Assembly: GCA_025360785.1 (NCBI GenBank)
Contig: JANYBN010000014.1
Coordinates: 1-64,000 of the forward strand
Reading direction: 5' to 3'
Length of the DNA: 64,000 bases
From: Geobacter sp.
Lineage (GTDB): Bacteria > Desulfobacterota > Desulfuromonadia > Geobacterales > Pseudopelobacteraceae
Position numbers and translations under genes: made by a program. Below, piece by piece: positions 17,891 through 26,669 of the stretch (position 1 is the first letter of the stretch; every line of letters begins with the position of its first letter). Under the pieces are notes generated by a model. It did not search any database. It worked only from the letters and a program-made list of their open reading frames with translations, and was not told the DNA's origin.

Positions 17891-19768
17891 ATGCTCATAA
17901 TTGTTGAATCACCCACCAAAGCTAAAAAAATACAGTCTATTCTTAAAGTAAAAGCCATGTCCACCGTAGGACACTTCAAAGACCTCCCAGATGCATCTAT
18001 AGGCGTAGATTTAACAACTTACGAACCAACCTTCGTCTATCACGATAAGAAAACACACCTGCCCAAAGAGCTTCGCGCAGCGGCCAAAGGCGAGACCGTC
18101 ATGCTTGCCGGTGACCCTGACCGTGAAGGATATGCCATCAGCTGTCATATCTATGAAGAGGTGAAAGAGGTCGCCAAAGAATGCCTGCGCATGGAGATTT
18201 ATGAAGTTACCGAAAAGGGGCTAAAGGAGTCGCTTGACAAGGCGGTGCCGTTCGAACAGACCAATACCGGTCTCTACAACGCCTTTCTTGGACGCAGAAT
18301 CGGCGACCGGCTGGTGGGCTACATTCTCTCACCGATTGCCAGCAAAGCTCTACGCAGAGGCTACAGCGTCGGGAGGGTCCAATCCCCGGCGGTGCGTCTG
18401 GTGGTAGATCGTGAACGGGAGATCCGCAACTTCACCTCCTCGCCGTACTGGATGCTGGACATCCAGCTTGACAAGGACGGTACAACCTTCCTGGCCCGTC
18501 ATATCAAGGGCAAGTTCATCCAACAGGCGGACGCACAGAAGATCATTGATGCCATCAGTGCGCAAACCCATGCGCTTGCCGAAAAGGTTGAAAGGAAAGA
18601 GGTCAAGCAGTCTCCCAAGCCGCCGTTCACCACGGTTGACTTGCAGGCCGCCGCAGCCGCCCGCCTGAAGTTCACCCCGGAACATACGATGAAACTGGCG
18701 CAGGCGCTGTTTGACCATGGCGTGATCACCTATCACCGTACCGATTCCGTCCGGATGGATGAAGCCTTTATTACCGAGATTCGGGATTATCTGGGCAAGA
18801 GTCTCGGCAGCAGTTATCTGCCCGCAAAACCGCACCAGCACAAATCTAAAAACTCCCAGGCGGAGGCGCACGAGGGGATCCGCCCGACCCACATGCACTC
18901 GGTCGCCGATATCGCAGCCATCATCAGGAAAGAAGGACTGACTCCCGACCATGCCGGTCTCTACGAGATGATATTCAAACGGGCTGTTGCCAGTCAAATG
19001 GCAGTAGCGCGCTATGATTCAACGGTCATGATTTTTGATGTGTCCGGTGAGCGCTTCAAGGCAGCCGGGCGGGTTCTGGTCTTTGACGGTTTTCTCAAGG
19101 TATATGCCGAGGTCGACGAGGAAAAAGAAAAGAAGGGTGATGAAGATAACAAGCTGCAACTGCTTCCACCGGTAGAGGTCGGGGAACTGGTACCTAAGAT
19201 ACGGGAAGTTCTCGAAGAAAAAAAGACCAAACCGCCGGGAAGATTTACGCTGGGCTCACTGGTAAAGGAATTGGAACGGCTCGACATAGGGCGCCCCTCC
19301 ACCTACGCCGCCATCACCAAGAATATTACCGACCGGGGCTACGTCAAGGAAGAAAAAGGGCGGGTAGTGCCGCTGCAGCCGGGGGAAACACTCATTGACT
19401 ATCTCAGGGACAAACATGCCTGGGTGATCGATTATGAACTGACCAGCAAGATGGAAAACTTTCTGGACCTGGTTGTGGAAAACAAGGAAACCTGGCAGCG
19501 CTTTTGTAAAGGCGTCCACAACAAGATGGGCTTCTCCATTCCTCCGGTTCGGGCATCAGGCGTTGGCCCGAGTGAATTGCAACTCAAGTACGCGGGCAGC
19601 CTTGCACAAAAAAACAGCCTTGTGATACCTGAGGAAACCCTCAAAAACAGCAAGGCACTCTCAATGTGGATTGAAGGTGTCGTTGGCTCTAAGAACCTGT
19701 CACCACCTTCAACCACGGATGTTCCCAAGACAACGGCAACGGCGCCGGTCAAAAAGAAGCCTGAATAG
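17891..19768 (+). CDS. Short type IA DNA topoisomerase (TopA-like)
   Basis: 625 residues. The TOPRIM domain begins LIIVESPTKAKKI and has DPDREGY at 75-81; the usual form is DxDREGE, so the last Glu is Tyr here while the metal-binding D-x-D-x-E is kept. The strand-passage fold follows with SVGRVQSPAVRLVV, and the active-site Tyr281 lies in ITYHRTDSVRM (usually ITYMRTDS or ITYPRTDS). The protein ends without the C-terminal zinc-ribbon repeats of housekeeping TopA (about 750-870 residues); its tail is Pro/Thr/Lys-rich. It is probably a second, specialised topoisomerase that relaxes negative supercoils or decatenates. Start ATG 17891 gives the exact family N-terminus. Confidence 0.9.
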   Translation: MLIIVESPTKAKKIQSILKVKAMSTVGHFKDLPDASIGVDLTTYEPTFVYHDKKTHLPKELRAAAKGETVMLAGDPDREGYAISCHIYEEVKEVAKECLRMEIYEVTEKGLKESLDKAVPFEQTNTGLYNAFLGRRIGDRLVGYILSPIASKALRRGYSVGRVQSPAVRLVVDREREIRNFTSSPYWMLDIQLDKDGTTFLARHIKGKFIQQADAQKIIDAISAQTHALAEKVERKEVKQSPKPPFTTVDLQAAAAARLKFTPEHTMKLAQALFDHGVITYHRTDSVRMDEAFITEIRDYLGKSLGSSYLPAKPHQHKSKNSQAEAHEGIRPTHMHSVADIAAIIRKEGLTPDHAGLYEMIFKRAVASQMAVARYDSTVMIFDVSGERFKAAGRVLVFDGFLKVYAEVDEEKEKKGDEDNKLQLLPPVEVGELVPKIREVLEEKKTKPPGRFTLGSLVKELERLDIGRPSTYAAITKNITDRGYVKEEKGRVVPLQPGETLIDYLRDKHAWVIDYELTSKMENFLDLVVENKETWQRFCKGVHNKMGFSIPPVRASGVGPSELQLKYAGSLAQKNSLVIPEETLKNSKALSMWIEGVVGSKNLSPPSTTDVPKTTATAPVKKKPE

Positions 19769-19868
19769 GCTTGCAGTTCCTGGTTTCACCCTCCATGGCT
19801 TTGACCGCTGCTGTTAATCTGGTACAATTTCCACGTAGTTTTTATTAACATCACACGACGGAGAAATA

Positions 19869-21425
19869 ATGCTTAACAACCCTCTTCTGCTTGTCTGTCT
19901 TGCCATCGGTTGCGGCTCCCTGCTTGGTCGAATCTCCATAAAAAATGTGTCTCTTGGTGTCGCCGGGGTGCTGTTTGCCGGTGTCATGTGGGGCTATATC
20001 GAACCAGCGGTAAAACCGCCGGACGTCCTGGCAACATTCGGACTCGCACTGTTTGTGTATGCAATCGGTCTCACATCAAGCGATTTCCTGTTCGACACCT
20101 GGACGCATGGCGGCTGGCGTTATTTACTTATACCGCCTGTCGCAATCTGTGCCGCCTTCATCGTAGATATATTTGCTTCGCAGCTGCTGAATATCCCGTC
20201 AAGCACCGCCTCGGGCGTTTTTGCCGGAGCCCTGACCAATACCCCGTCACTGGCCGCTGCGACAACGGCTCTCGGGCAGAGGGGGGCTGAAGCAACCCTG
20301 GGTTACGCTGTCGCTTATCCTCTGGGCGTCTTAATCCCTATCCTCCTGCTTTCATGGCCGTTCAGGCACGAAACACATGATGTCGGCGACACGTTGGCGA
20401 GCGCAGCAATCATGATACGTAATGTCAAGGAACCCGGTGAATCGGTCGCCGGACTGCTAGAGCGCTATTCATTATCAGTGCGCTTCGCCAGGTGCGTGCG
20501 TGAAGGCAAGCAGTTCGCCATCTCGGGAAATTCAGTCATTAAAAACGGAGATATTGTAACTGTCGTCGGAATGTTGCATGACGTGCGCAATGCCACTGAG
20601 ATACTTGGCGTTGAATACGGAGGGGATGTCTTGAATGACAGAAGCCAGCTCGACTTACGACGGATATTCGCATCAAGCCCGGCCGTATGCGGCAAAACAC
20701 TGCGGCAGGTGGGGATTTTTCGCAATTACGAAGGAATCGTGACCAGAATCAGGCGAGGCGACACGGATTTTATACCAAATGCAGAAACCACCATCATGCC
20801 GGGCGACCGGCTGAGGGTGATTGCTCCACGGGAAAAGCTGACCGCAATAACCGAATTCATTGGCGATTCCTATCAGGAAGCAAGCGAATTCAATATCCTG
20901 ACCTTTGGGCTTGGTCTCGCAATGGGGATTGCCCTCGGAACAGTAGATATCAGCCTGCCAATGGGTATTGGAACGTTCGAGATCGGCCCGGTGGCAGGCT
21001 GTTTGATTGTTGCTCTGATACTTGGGGCACTTGGCAGAACCGGTCCATTGACATGGTATCTGCCGTACGGTGCGTCAATGTCGCTGCGTCAACTGGGTCT
21101 GGTTGTTTTTCTTGGATGCGCCGGCATCAAGGCCGGCAGTCTGCTGCATACGGCGCCGCTCAATATATCCGCCCTTGCTCTGGGTGCCTGCATTACAACA
21201 GTTAGCTGTCTGGTGACAATGGCGATGGCCCGCGCAATAGCTGGCAAATCGTGGCCGTTTATCGGAGGTATTCTGGCGGGGGTTCAGACTCAACCGGCAG
21301 TTTTAGGTTTCGCCGTCGGTCGCTGCGGCAATGAACGGGTCGAGGCCGGCTATGCCGCGGCCTATCCGCTCAGCATGCTGTTAAAGATAGTATTTGTTCA
21401 GCTGTTTTTGATGGCCATGAAGTGA
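19869..21425 (+). CDS. AspT/YidE-family (AAE) transporter with two RCK_C domains
   Basis: 518 residues. Two blocks of membrane helices (about 1-160 and 345-518), each with the duplicated family pattern (GALTNTPSLAAATTAL; GVQTQPAVLGFAVG), flank a soluble middle with two TrkA-C-like (RCK_C) domains. The same layout is known from AspT aspartate:alanine exchangers and the YidE/YbjL proteins. The substrate is not fixed by the sequence; an amino acid or dicarboxylate exchanger is likely. The start at ATG 19869 follows ACGGAGAAATA. It is probably a single gene, converging on the response regulator at 21434. Confidence 0.88.
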   Translation: MLNNPLLLVCLAIGCGSLLGRISIKNVSLGVAGVLFAGVMWGYIEPAVKPPDVLATFGLALFVYAIGLTSSDFLFDTWTHGGWRYLLIPPVAICAAFIVDIFASQLLNIPSSTASGVFAGALTNTPSLAAATTALGQRGAEATLGYAVAYPLGVLIPILLLSWPFRHETHDVGDTLASAAIMIRNVKEPGESVAGLLERYSLSVRFARCVREGKQFAISGNSVIKNGDIVTVVGMLHDVRNATEILGVEYGGDVLNDRSQLDLRRIFASSPAVCGKTLRQVGIFRNYEGIVTRIRRGDTDFIPNAETTIMPGDRLRVIAPREKLTAITEFIGDSYQEASEFNILTFGLGLAMGIALGTVDISLPMGIGTFEIGPVAGCLIVALILGALGRTGPLTWYLPYGASMSLRQLGLVVFLGCAGIKAGSLLHTAPLNISALALGACITTVSCLVTMAMARAIAGKSWPFIGGILAGVQTQPAVLGFAVGRCGNERVEAGYAAAYPLSMLLKIVFVQLFLMAMK

Positions 21426-21433
21426 TCAACCAC

Positions 21434-21802
21434 TTACATTCCAAGATCATCTGATAAAATTGTGAGCAGCTCTTCCACCTTAAATGGCTTCAGGAGCACA
21501 TAATGTTTGCCATTTTCCAAATATTTCCTGGATATGCTTTCTTCACTCAAGGCGGTCAGAAAAATAATCGGTATATCGGCTGTACCGGGATTGTCCTTCA
21601 ACCGTTTTGCCGTTTCTATGCCATTCCAGCCCGGCATTGAAATGTCCATCAAAATAACATCCGGAACAAATTTACGGGTCTTTTCAAAACCGGATTCCCC
21701 GTCACTGGCAGAATCCACTTCAAATCCATGCATTGTAAGACGTGAAACAAGTACTTTGACGATAGCTCGTTCGTCATCGATTATTAATATTTTTTTTGCC
21801 AT
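21434..21802 (-). CDS. Single-domain response regulator (CheY-like)
   Basis: 122 residues, a receiver domain only: IIDDERAIVK with the acidic pair, phospho-acceptor Asp in VILMDISMPGWNG, Thr in FLTALSEE and Lys in LLKPFKVEE. With no output domain it must act by protein contact or as a phosphate relay. It is 27 bases downstream of the DJ-1/HD-GYP gene on the same strand, so it may relay a signal to or from that c-di-GMP enzyme or the kinases further upstream. Confidence 0.93.
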   Translation of the reverse strand: MAKKILIIDDERAIVKVLVSRLTMHGFEVDSASDGESGFEKTRKFVPDVILMDISMPGWNGIETAKRLKDNPGTADIPIIFLTALSEESISRKYLENGKHYVLLKPFKVEELLTILSDDLGM

Positions 21803-21829
21803 AATTTTCCCTTATAAGCACAGATACTT

Positions 21830-22990
21830 TCAAAAGTAATAACTGAAATCTTTCATTTCGAACGGCGAATCATTCAAGCATTCAATGAATACATCAACGA
21901 TAAACGGGTCAAACTGCGAGTCTTTCTTCTTTACAAGCTCACGAATGGCGGCATCTTTATCCAGTCCGTCGCGATAGGAACGGTTTGAAATCATGGCATC
22001 GTATGCATCTGCTACTGAAACAATACGGGCATGCAGCGGAATCTGCTCACCTTTCAAGCGGCCGGGATAGCCGGAGCCGTCCCAATGCTCATGATGGTGA
22101 AGAATGGTTGGTCCGATATGGCTTATATCATTAATACCCACTACAAACAGTGTTCCTTTCAGAGTATGCTCCCGAGTCAGCGTCTCCTCGCGAAGATTGA
22201 GGGTATCCGGTTTGTTGAGGACATCTTCAGCAGTATTGTATTTTCCGATGTCATGCAGCATCGCACCCAGATACAGGTCGCGCATCTCTATTATCGGCAG
22301 TTTCAGCTTAGCTCCGATGCTCAGGCTGTATTCGGCAACCCTGCGAGCCTGCCCCTGCGTATAACTGTCCTTCAGCTCCAATGCGCTCAGCAGTGCCTGA
22401 CTGATGCTGTTGAATAAATGTGGACTCCAAATATCCGGCGACTTATCCTGAACCAGCATGGCTTTGGCAACGCCATCAGAAGTGTGACGCCCGGCCAGGC
22501 GATCGGCTATTGCAAGTCCGAAGCGGATTGCGGTGCCAGGTCCCTGGCTGGTTATGATGTTGCCGTAACTGACCACCGGTGTATCTTCGTAAATTCCGCC
22601 ATTTAATTGATCAATATATGAGGGGTAACAGGTCACTTTTTTACCGCTTAGCAGTCCGGCGGCAGCAAGCACGATCGGAGCGGCGCAGATGGCGCCAATC
22701 AGCTTTTCTTTTACGGCGAATTCAGCAAGTAGCGCATGAATGCGTGGATCCGCGTTGAGATTGTCAGTGCCGGGTTGTCCGCCCGGGAGGACGATCATGT
22801 CGAATGTTCCGGCATCTACGGCATCTATCGTTGTGTCAGGCATAATAAAAACATTGTGGGCGCTTTCAACCGGACCGGAGATAACTCCGGCAATAACGAC
22901 CTCTATGTCGGCTCTCCGAAGAACATCAACAACCGCTATGACCTCAATTTCTTCAAAACCCTGTGCGATCGGCATGAGAACTTTTGCCAT
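21830..22990 (-). CDS. DJ-1/PfpI domain fused to an HD-GYP phosphodiesterase domain
   Basis: 386 residues in one uninterrupted frame. Residues 1-175 are a DJ-1/YajL-type fold: GFEEIE with Glu14, the nucleophile-elbow Cys102 in GAICAAPIVLAAAG, and TSQGPGTAIRFGLAIADRL at the end. Residues 205-386 are an HD-GYP domain with HDIGKY (246-251) and HHHEHWDGSGYPGRL (298-312), then VADAYDAM and the conserved SYRDGL. All metal ligands of an HD-GYP c-di-GMP phosphodiesterase appear present. DJ-1-like proteins sense or repair oxidative or carbonyl damage, so the fusion could couple such stress to c-di-GMP breakdown; that link is inference. I do not know this combination as a described architecture. Confidence 0.9.
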   Translation of the reverse strand: MAKVLMPIAQGFEEIEVIAVVDVLRRADIEVVIAGVISGPVESAHNVFIMPDTTIDAVDAGTFDMIVLPGGQPGTDNLNADPRIHALLAEFAVKEKLIGAICAAPIVLAAAGLLSGKKVTCYPSYIDQLNGGIYEDTPVVSYGNIITSQGPGTAIRFGLAIADRLAGRHTSDGVAKAMLVQDKSPDIWSPHLFNSISQALLSALELKDSYTQGQARRVAEYSLSIGAKLKLPIIEMRDLYLGAMLHDIGKYNTAEDVLNKPDTLNLREETLTREHTLKGTLFVVGINDISHIGPTILHHHEHWDGSGYPGRLKGEQIPLHARIVSVADAYDAMISNRSYRDGLDKDAAIRELVKKKDSQFDPFIVDVFIECLNDSPFEMKDFSYYF

Positions 22991-23084
22991 ATTATCCTCC
23001 TTATATTACTGGATCTAACGATAGATAGCTAAACTTATACAGGTAACCTGGACTTATACGTTAAAATAAACGTTACTCAATTTG

Positions 23085-25244
23085 TTACAATGTAGCGCTC
23101 GTATCACTGATCGCCACGGCAACTGCTCTGCATAGTTCCTGACGGAGATACGGCTTCTGGAGAAAACCTTTTGCGCCGAGCTGCTTGAGCTCGCCAGCTG
23201 TCCCCTCCTTATGAAATCCGGACGAGATCAGGACCCGGATATCGGGATAAGATTTCTTAAGCTGCACAAGAGTCTCTTTACCACCCATTCCCGGCATAAT
23301 CATATCCAGAATCACCAGGCGAATATTCTCCCTCTCGCGCTCGTAAACTTCCAGCGCATGTTCGCCATCTACGGCAGAATAGACCCGATATCCCGACTCT
23401 TCCAGAAGATTTTTTCCTATGTCACGGATTATCTCCTCATCGTCCACCAGCAGGATACCTCCCGAACCATGAATCAACTCTTCGGTTGAGGTGACTTCCA
23501 ATTTCTTCTCGCCAGACAACGGAAGATAAAGTTTGAAGACTGTTCCGATACCGGGCTCACTGAAGATGTTTATACAGCCATGGTGTTCAGTAACGGTGCC
23601 GTAAACGGCAGCCAGCCCCAGACCGGTTCCTTTGCCGACCTCTTTTGTCGTAAAAAACGGCTCGAAGACCCGTTGAATAATATCTTCTGTCATCCCGATT
23701 CCGGTATCGGAAACCGATACTTCAATGTATGGACCGGGGGTTATGTTAAAGGCACATGATCCGCAGTAGGCGGAATCCAGTTCAACATTTGCGGTAGCAA
23801 ACGTGATTACACCTCCTTCAGGCATTGCATCGCGGGCATTGACACCCAGATTCAGCAGAACATTCTGCAATAGTGTCGGGTCACCATCTACACACGCAAT
23901 GCTTGCAGCAAGTCGCGCCTTCAGAGAGATCTTCTTGTCTATCGTTCGCTCCAGCAAAGAAATAACTTCCTGTATCGTTTTATCAATTCTGACTTGAACA
24001 GCGTTTTTTTGACCTTTGCGAGAAAAAGCCAGCAGCTGTCCGGTCAGGTCTGCCGAACGGCTCGCCGCCTTTTGAATATTGCCAAGCAGCTTCATTGCTG
24101 CGGAATCATGCTGCACATGACGCACCATGAGTTCGGCAGAGCCTAATATTGCGGTCAGCATATTGTTAAAGTCGTGAGCTATACCACCGGCAAGCTGCCC
24201 GATAACATCCATCTTCTGAGTCTGCCGGATCTGCTCTTCCATCCGTTTCTGTTCGGTTACATCCAGAAATACGGTCAGCAGACATTTCTCACCCTTAAAA
24301 TCCATGAGGTTACTGTACAAAAGCACATTCCGGTTTTCGCCATGACAGGTTTTAATCAAGGAACTAAAACCGGAAACACCCTGCTGATCCTGCATCAACT
24401 TCAAAAAAAGATCCCGATCATCATTATCAACCCAGAGACCAATATTAAAACCGGTCTCGCCGATAACAAATTCATCCTTGTAGCCGAAGTCATCGCTGAA
24501 AGTGTTGTTAATCTCGCGGATTATCCCTTCGGGAAATGAAGAAACCACTATCGCAAGCGGAGAAACATCGAATAGAGTCTGAAGATTGCAATTGGATTCG
24601 TTCAGCAGTTTCTGGTTGACCTCATACACTTCAAGCTGAACCCGCAACATCTCTTCCGTTGCCAGCAATTGATCATGTGTCTCGGTAAAGTCATCAATCT
24701 GCCCCCTGAGTATCTCCTGGACTGCTTCCATTTCGATGTTTCGTTGCTGGAGCCGCTTGTTGCTGGTTATCAGTTCCGCTGAAGACTGCCGTAACTCGGC
24801 CGTCCTCAGTTCAACCAGTTCTTCCAGATGATTTTTATGCAGCTCTATTTCATGGCGTTGACAATACATCTCGGCAAATATTCTGACCTTGCTCTGAAGA
24901 AACAGCGGCTCTATCGGTTTTGCAAGATAATCGACCGCTCCGGCATCATATCCCCTGAACTGAAACTGCAGATCTTTAAAGCCGGCGGTGACAAAGATTA
25001 TCGGAATATGTCTGGTTTTCGGATTAACCCGCATCAACTCAGCCGTCTCAAATCCATCCATTTCCGGCATCTGTACATCGAGCAGTACCAGGGCAAATTC
25101 CTGCTTGAGGGTCAGGCGAAGAGCTTCGTTGCCGGATGATGCCCTGACAAGTTCATAGCCCTGATCACTAAGGAGCTCCTCCAACGACAGAAGGTTTTCC
25201 GGCCGGTCATCGACGATCAGAATCGGAATGGCAGCAATGGTCAT
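23085..25244 (-). CDS. Hybrid histidine kinase REC-PAS-HisKA-HATPase-REC
   Basis: 719 residues. It starts with a receiver domain (IPILIVDDRPEN; Asp in LVLLDVQMPEMDG), then a long coiled coil, a PAS domain (about 225-345), a HisKA domain with phospho-His in GGIAHDFNNML, a HATPase domain (NARDAMPEGG; DTGIGM; GKGTGLGLAAVYG), and a final receiver (LVDDEEIIRD; Asp in VILDMIMPG). No membrane segment, so cytoplasmic. The gene overlaps the end of cheB by 4 bases (ATGA type), so it belongs to the CheR-CheB operon. The N-terminal receiver is a close relative of that of the REC-GGDEF protein at the head of the operon. Confidence 0.95.
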   Translation of the reverse strand: MTIAAIPILIVDDRPENLLSLEELLSDQGYELVRASSGNEALRLTLKQEFALVLLDVQMPEMDGFETAELMRVNPKTRHIPIIFVTAGFKDLQFQFRGYDAGAVDYLAKPIEPLFLQSKVRIFAEMYCQRHEIELHKNHLEELVELRTAELRQSSAELITSNKRLQQRNIEMEAVQEILRGQIDDFTETHDQLLATEEMLRVQLEVYEVNQKLLNESNCNLQTLFDVSPLAIVVSSFPEGIIREINNTFSDDFGYKDEFVIGETGFNIGLWVDNDDRDLFLKLMQDQQGVSGFSSLIKTCHGENRNVLLYSNLMDFKGEKCLLTVFLDVTEQKRMEEQIRQTQKMDVIGQLAGGIAHDFNNMLTAILGSAELMVRHVQHDSAAMKLLGNIQKAASRSADLTGQLLAFSRKGQKNAVQVRIDKTIQEVISLLERTIDKKISLKARLAASIACVDGDPTLLQNVLLNLGVNARDAMPEGGVITFATANVELDSAYCGSCAFNITPGPYIEVSVSDTGIGMTEDIIQRVFEPFFTTKEVGKGTGLGLAAVYGTVTEHHGCINIFSEPGIGTVFKLYLPLSGEKKLEVTSTEELIHGSGGILLVDDEEIIRDIGKNLLEESGYRVYSAVDGEHALEVYERERENIRLVILDMIMPGMGGKETLVQLKKSYPDIRVLISSGFHKEGTAGELKQLGAKGFLQKPYLRQELCRAVAVAISDTSATL

Positions 25245-25831
25245 GGCTTTACTCCTGCAAGTCTTATCAATAGGGGCGGAATTTCTACCAATAGTACGAT
25301 ATGATCGGCCTTCAGTAATTGCAATGCGCTTCTGGGCATGGCATCCATTTCAGCATCAGCAGGGTCCTGCACGATTGCCATCCCACCGCAGCTTTTAATT
25401 TTTGACAGACCTTTACTGCCGTCGTTTCCCGCTCCGGTCATGATGACCCCGATCAGCGCCGGACCGTAAACCTCTGCAGCTGTTTCAAAGAGGACATCAA
25501 CCGATGGTCTGGCAAAGTTGACCAGCGGATCTATGGAGAGCGCCAGAGTACCGCCCCGCTCCACCATCATATGATAATTGGCCGGAGCCAGATAGACTGA
25601 CCCGGGGATCATTGGTTCCTGATCATCCGCTTCCTTCACCCTGATGGCGCAGAGCGTGTCCAGCAAAATCGCCAGGCCGTCATCGGAATCAGGCGTGATA
25701 TGGGTGACGACCAGAACCGGAATCGGGAAATCGGCTGGAAGCGCTCCCAGCACAAGCTTTAGCGCCGAAACTCCGCCGGTCGAAACCCCGATCACAACTG
25801 CCTTGAACTTTCTACCGTTATTTTTTTGCAT
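25241..25831 (-). CDS. cheB: CheB-type methylesterase domain protein
   Basis: 196 residues containing only the catalytic domain of CheB; the usual N-terminal receiver is missing. The Ser is in VIGVSTGGVSAL, the His in VVTHITPDSDDG and the Asp in MTGAGNDGSKGL. In chemotaxis CheB demethylates or deamidates receptor glutamates; without a receiver it would not be controlled by phosphorylation of its own domain. It overlaps cheR by 14 bases and the downstream kinase by 4. No chemoreceptor gene occurs in the window. Confidence 0.93.
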   Translation of the reverse strand: MQKNNGRKFKAVVIGVSTGGVSALKLVLGALPADFPIPVLVVTHITPDSDDGLAILLDTLCAIRVKEADDQEPMIPGSVYLAPANYHMMVERGGTLALSIDPLVNFARPSVDVLFETAAEVYGPALIGVIMTGAGNDGSKGLSKIKSCGGMAIVQDPADAEMDAMPRSALQLLKADHIVLLVEIPPLLIRLAGVKP

Positions 25832-26651
25832 AGCGTTTCCGATAGATCTGCGTCCGTGGTTTTATCTCTTCAAAATGGTTGGAAATATGACGGTGATCCA
25901 GACTCTCCTTGGTACCGAGACAAAGAAAACCGCCCGGAGAAAGACTACTGTCAAAGAGTCCAAGTACGCGTTCCTTGAGCTGTTTCTTGAAATAAATCAT
26001 GACATTGCGGCACAGTATCAGGTTCATTTCGCCAAAGTCTGCATCAACGGCCAGGCTGTGGGCAGCAAAGACGATATTCTCCCGCAGCATGGGGGTCAAA
26101 ATGGCATGATCGTAACGGGCCGTATAGTAGTCCGAAAAAGAGCCTGTCCCGCCCGCATGCTGATAGTTTCTGGTAAAATTTTGCATTTCCTGTAGTGGAT
26201 ATATTCCCTCATGTGCCTTGCGTATTACCTCTTCGTTGATATCGGTGGCATAGATCCGGAAACGTCCTCTCAACCCCTCTTCAAGCAAAAGTATCGCCAT
26301 TGAATAGGCCTCTTCGCCTGAGGCACAACCGGCATGCCAGATCTTTATAAAAGGATAGGTCTTCAGATACGGCACCACCTGTTCCCTGATGGCCTTGAAA
26401 AAAGCGGGGTCGCGGAACATCTCCGAGACATTGACTGTAATCCCGCGCAGCAGGGTGTCGAAGAGTGCACGATCACGAAGCAGGTGCGACTGGGCAAGCG
26501 AGAGCGTAGCAAAACCGGAGCCGGAAAGCCAGTTGGTCAGCCGCCGTCGAAGCGACGCCTCTGAATAATCCCTGAAATCGTGACCGTATACCTGGAAGAC
26601 ACCCTCCATCAGGAGCTTTATTTCAATATCTGTTAGTTCGTCGCTGGTCAT
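25818..26651 (-). CDS. cheR: CheR-type protein-glutamate methyltransferase
   Basis: 277 residues. N-terminal CheR helical domain (FRDYSEASLRRRL), then the SAM-binding core with IWHAGCASGEEAYSMAILL, YATDINEE and CRNVMIYF near the end. All parts of a full CheR are present. The usual substrates are glutamates in the methylation helices of chemoreceptors, which are absent here; candidates in the same operon are the Glu/Gln-rich coiled coils of the GAF sensors (inference). It overlaps cheB and lies 18 bases downstream of a HAMP-GAF sensor. Confidence 0.93.
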   Translation of the reverse strand: MTSDELTDIEIKLLMEGVFQVYGHDFRDYSEASLRRRLTNWLSGSGFATLSLAQSHLLRDRALFDTLLRGITVNVSEMFRDPAFFKAIREQVVPYLKTYPFIKIWHAGCASGEEAYSMAILLLEEGLRGRFRIYATDINEEVIRKAHEGIYPLQEMQNFTRNYQHAGGTGSFSDYYTARYDHAILTPMLRENIVFAAHSLAVDADFGEMNLILCRNVMIYFKKQLKERVLGLFDSSLSPGGFLCLGTKESLDHRHISNHFEEIKPRTQIYRKRYAKK

Positions 26652-26669
26652 ATCGTTACCGTTACTTTA

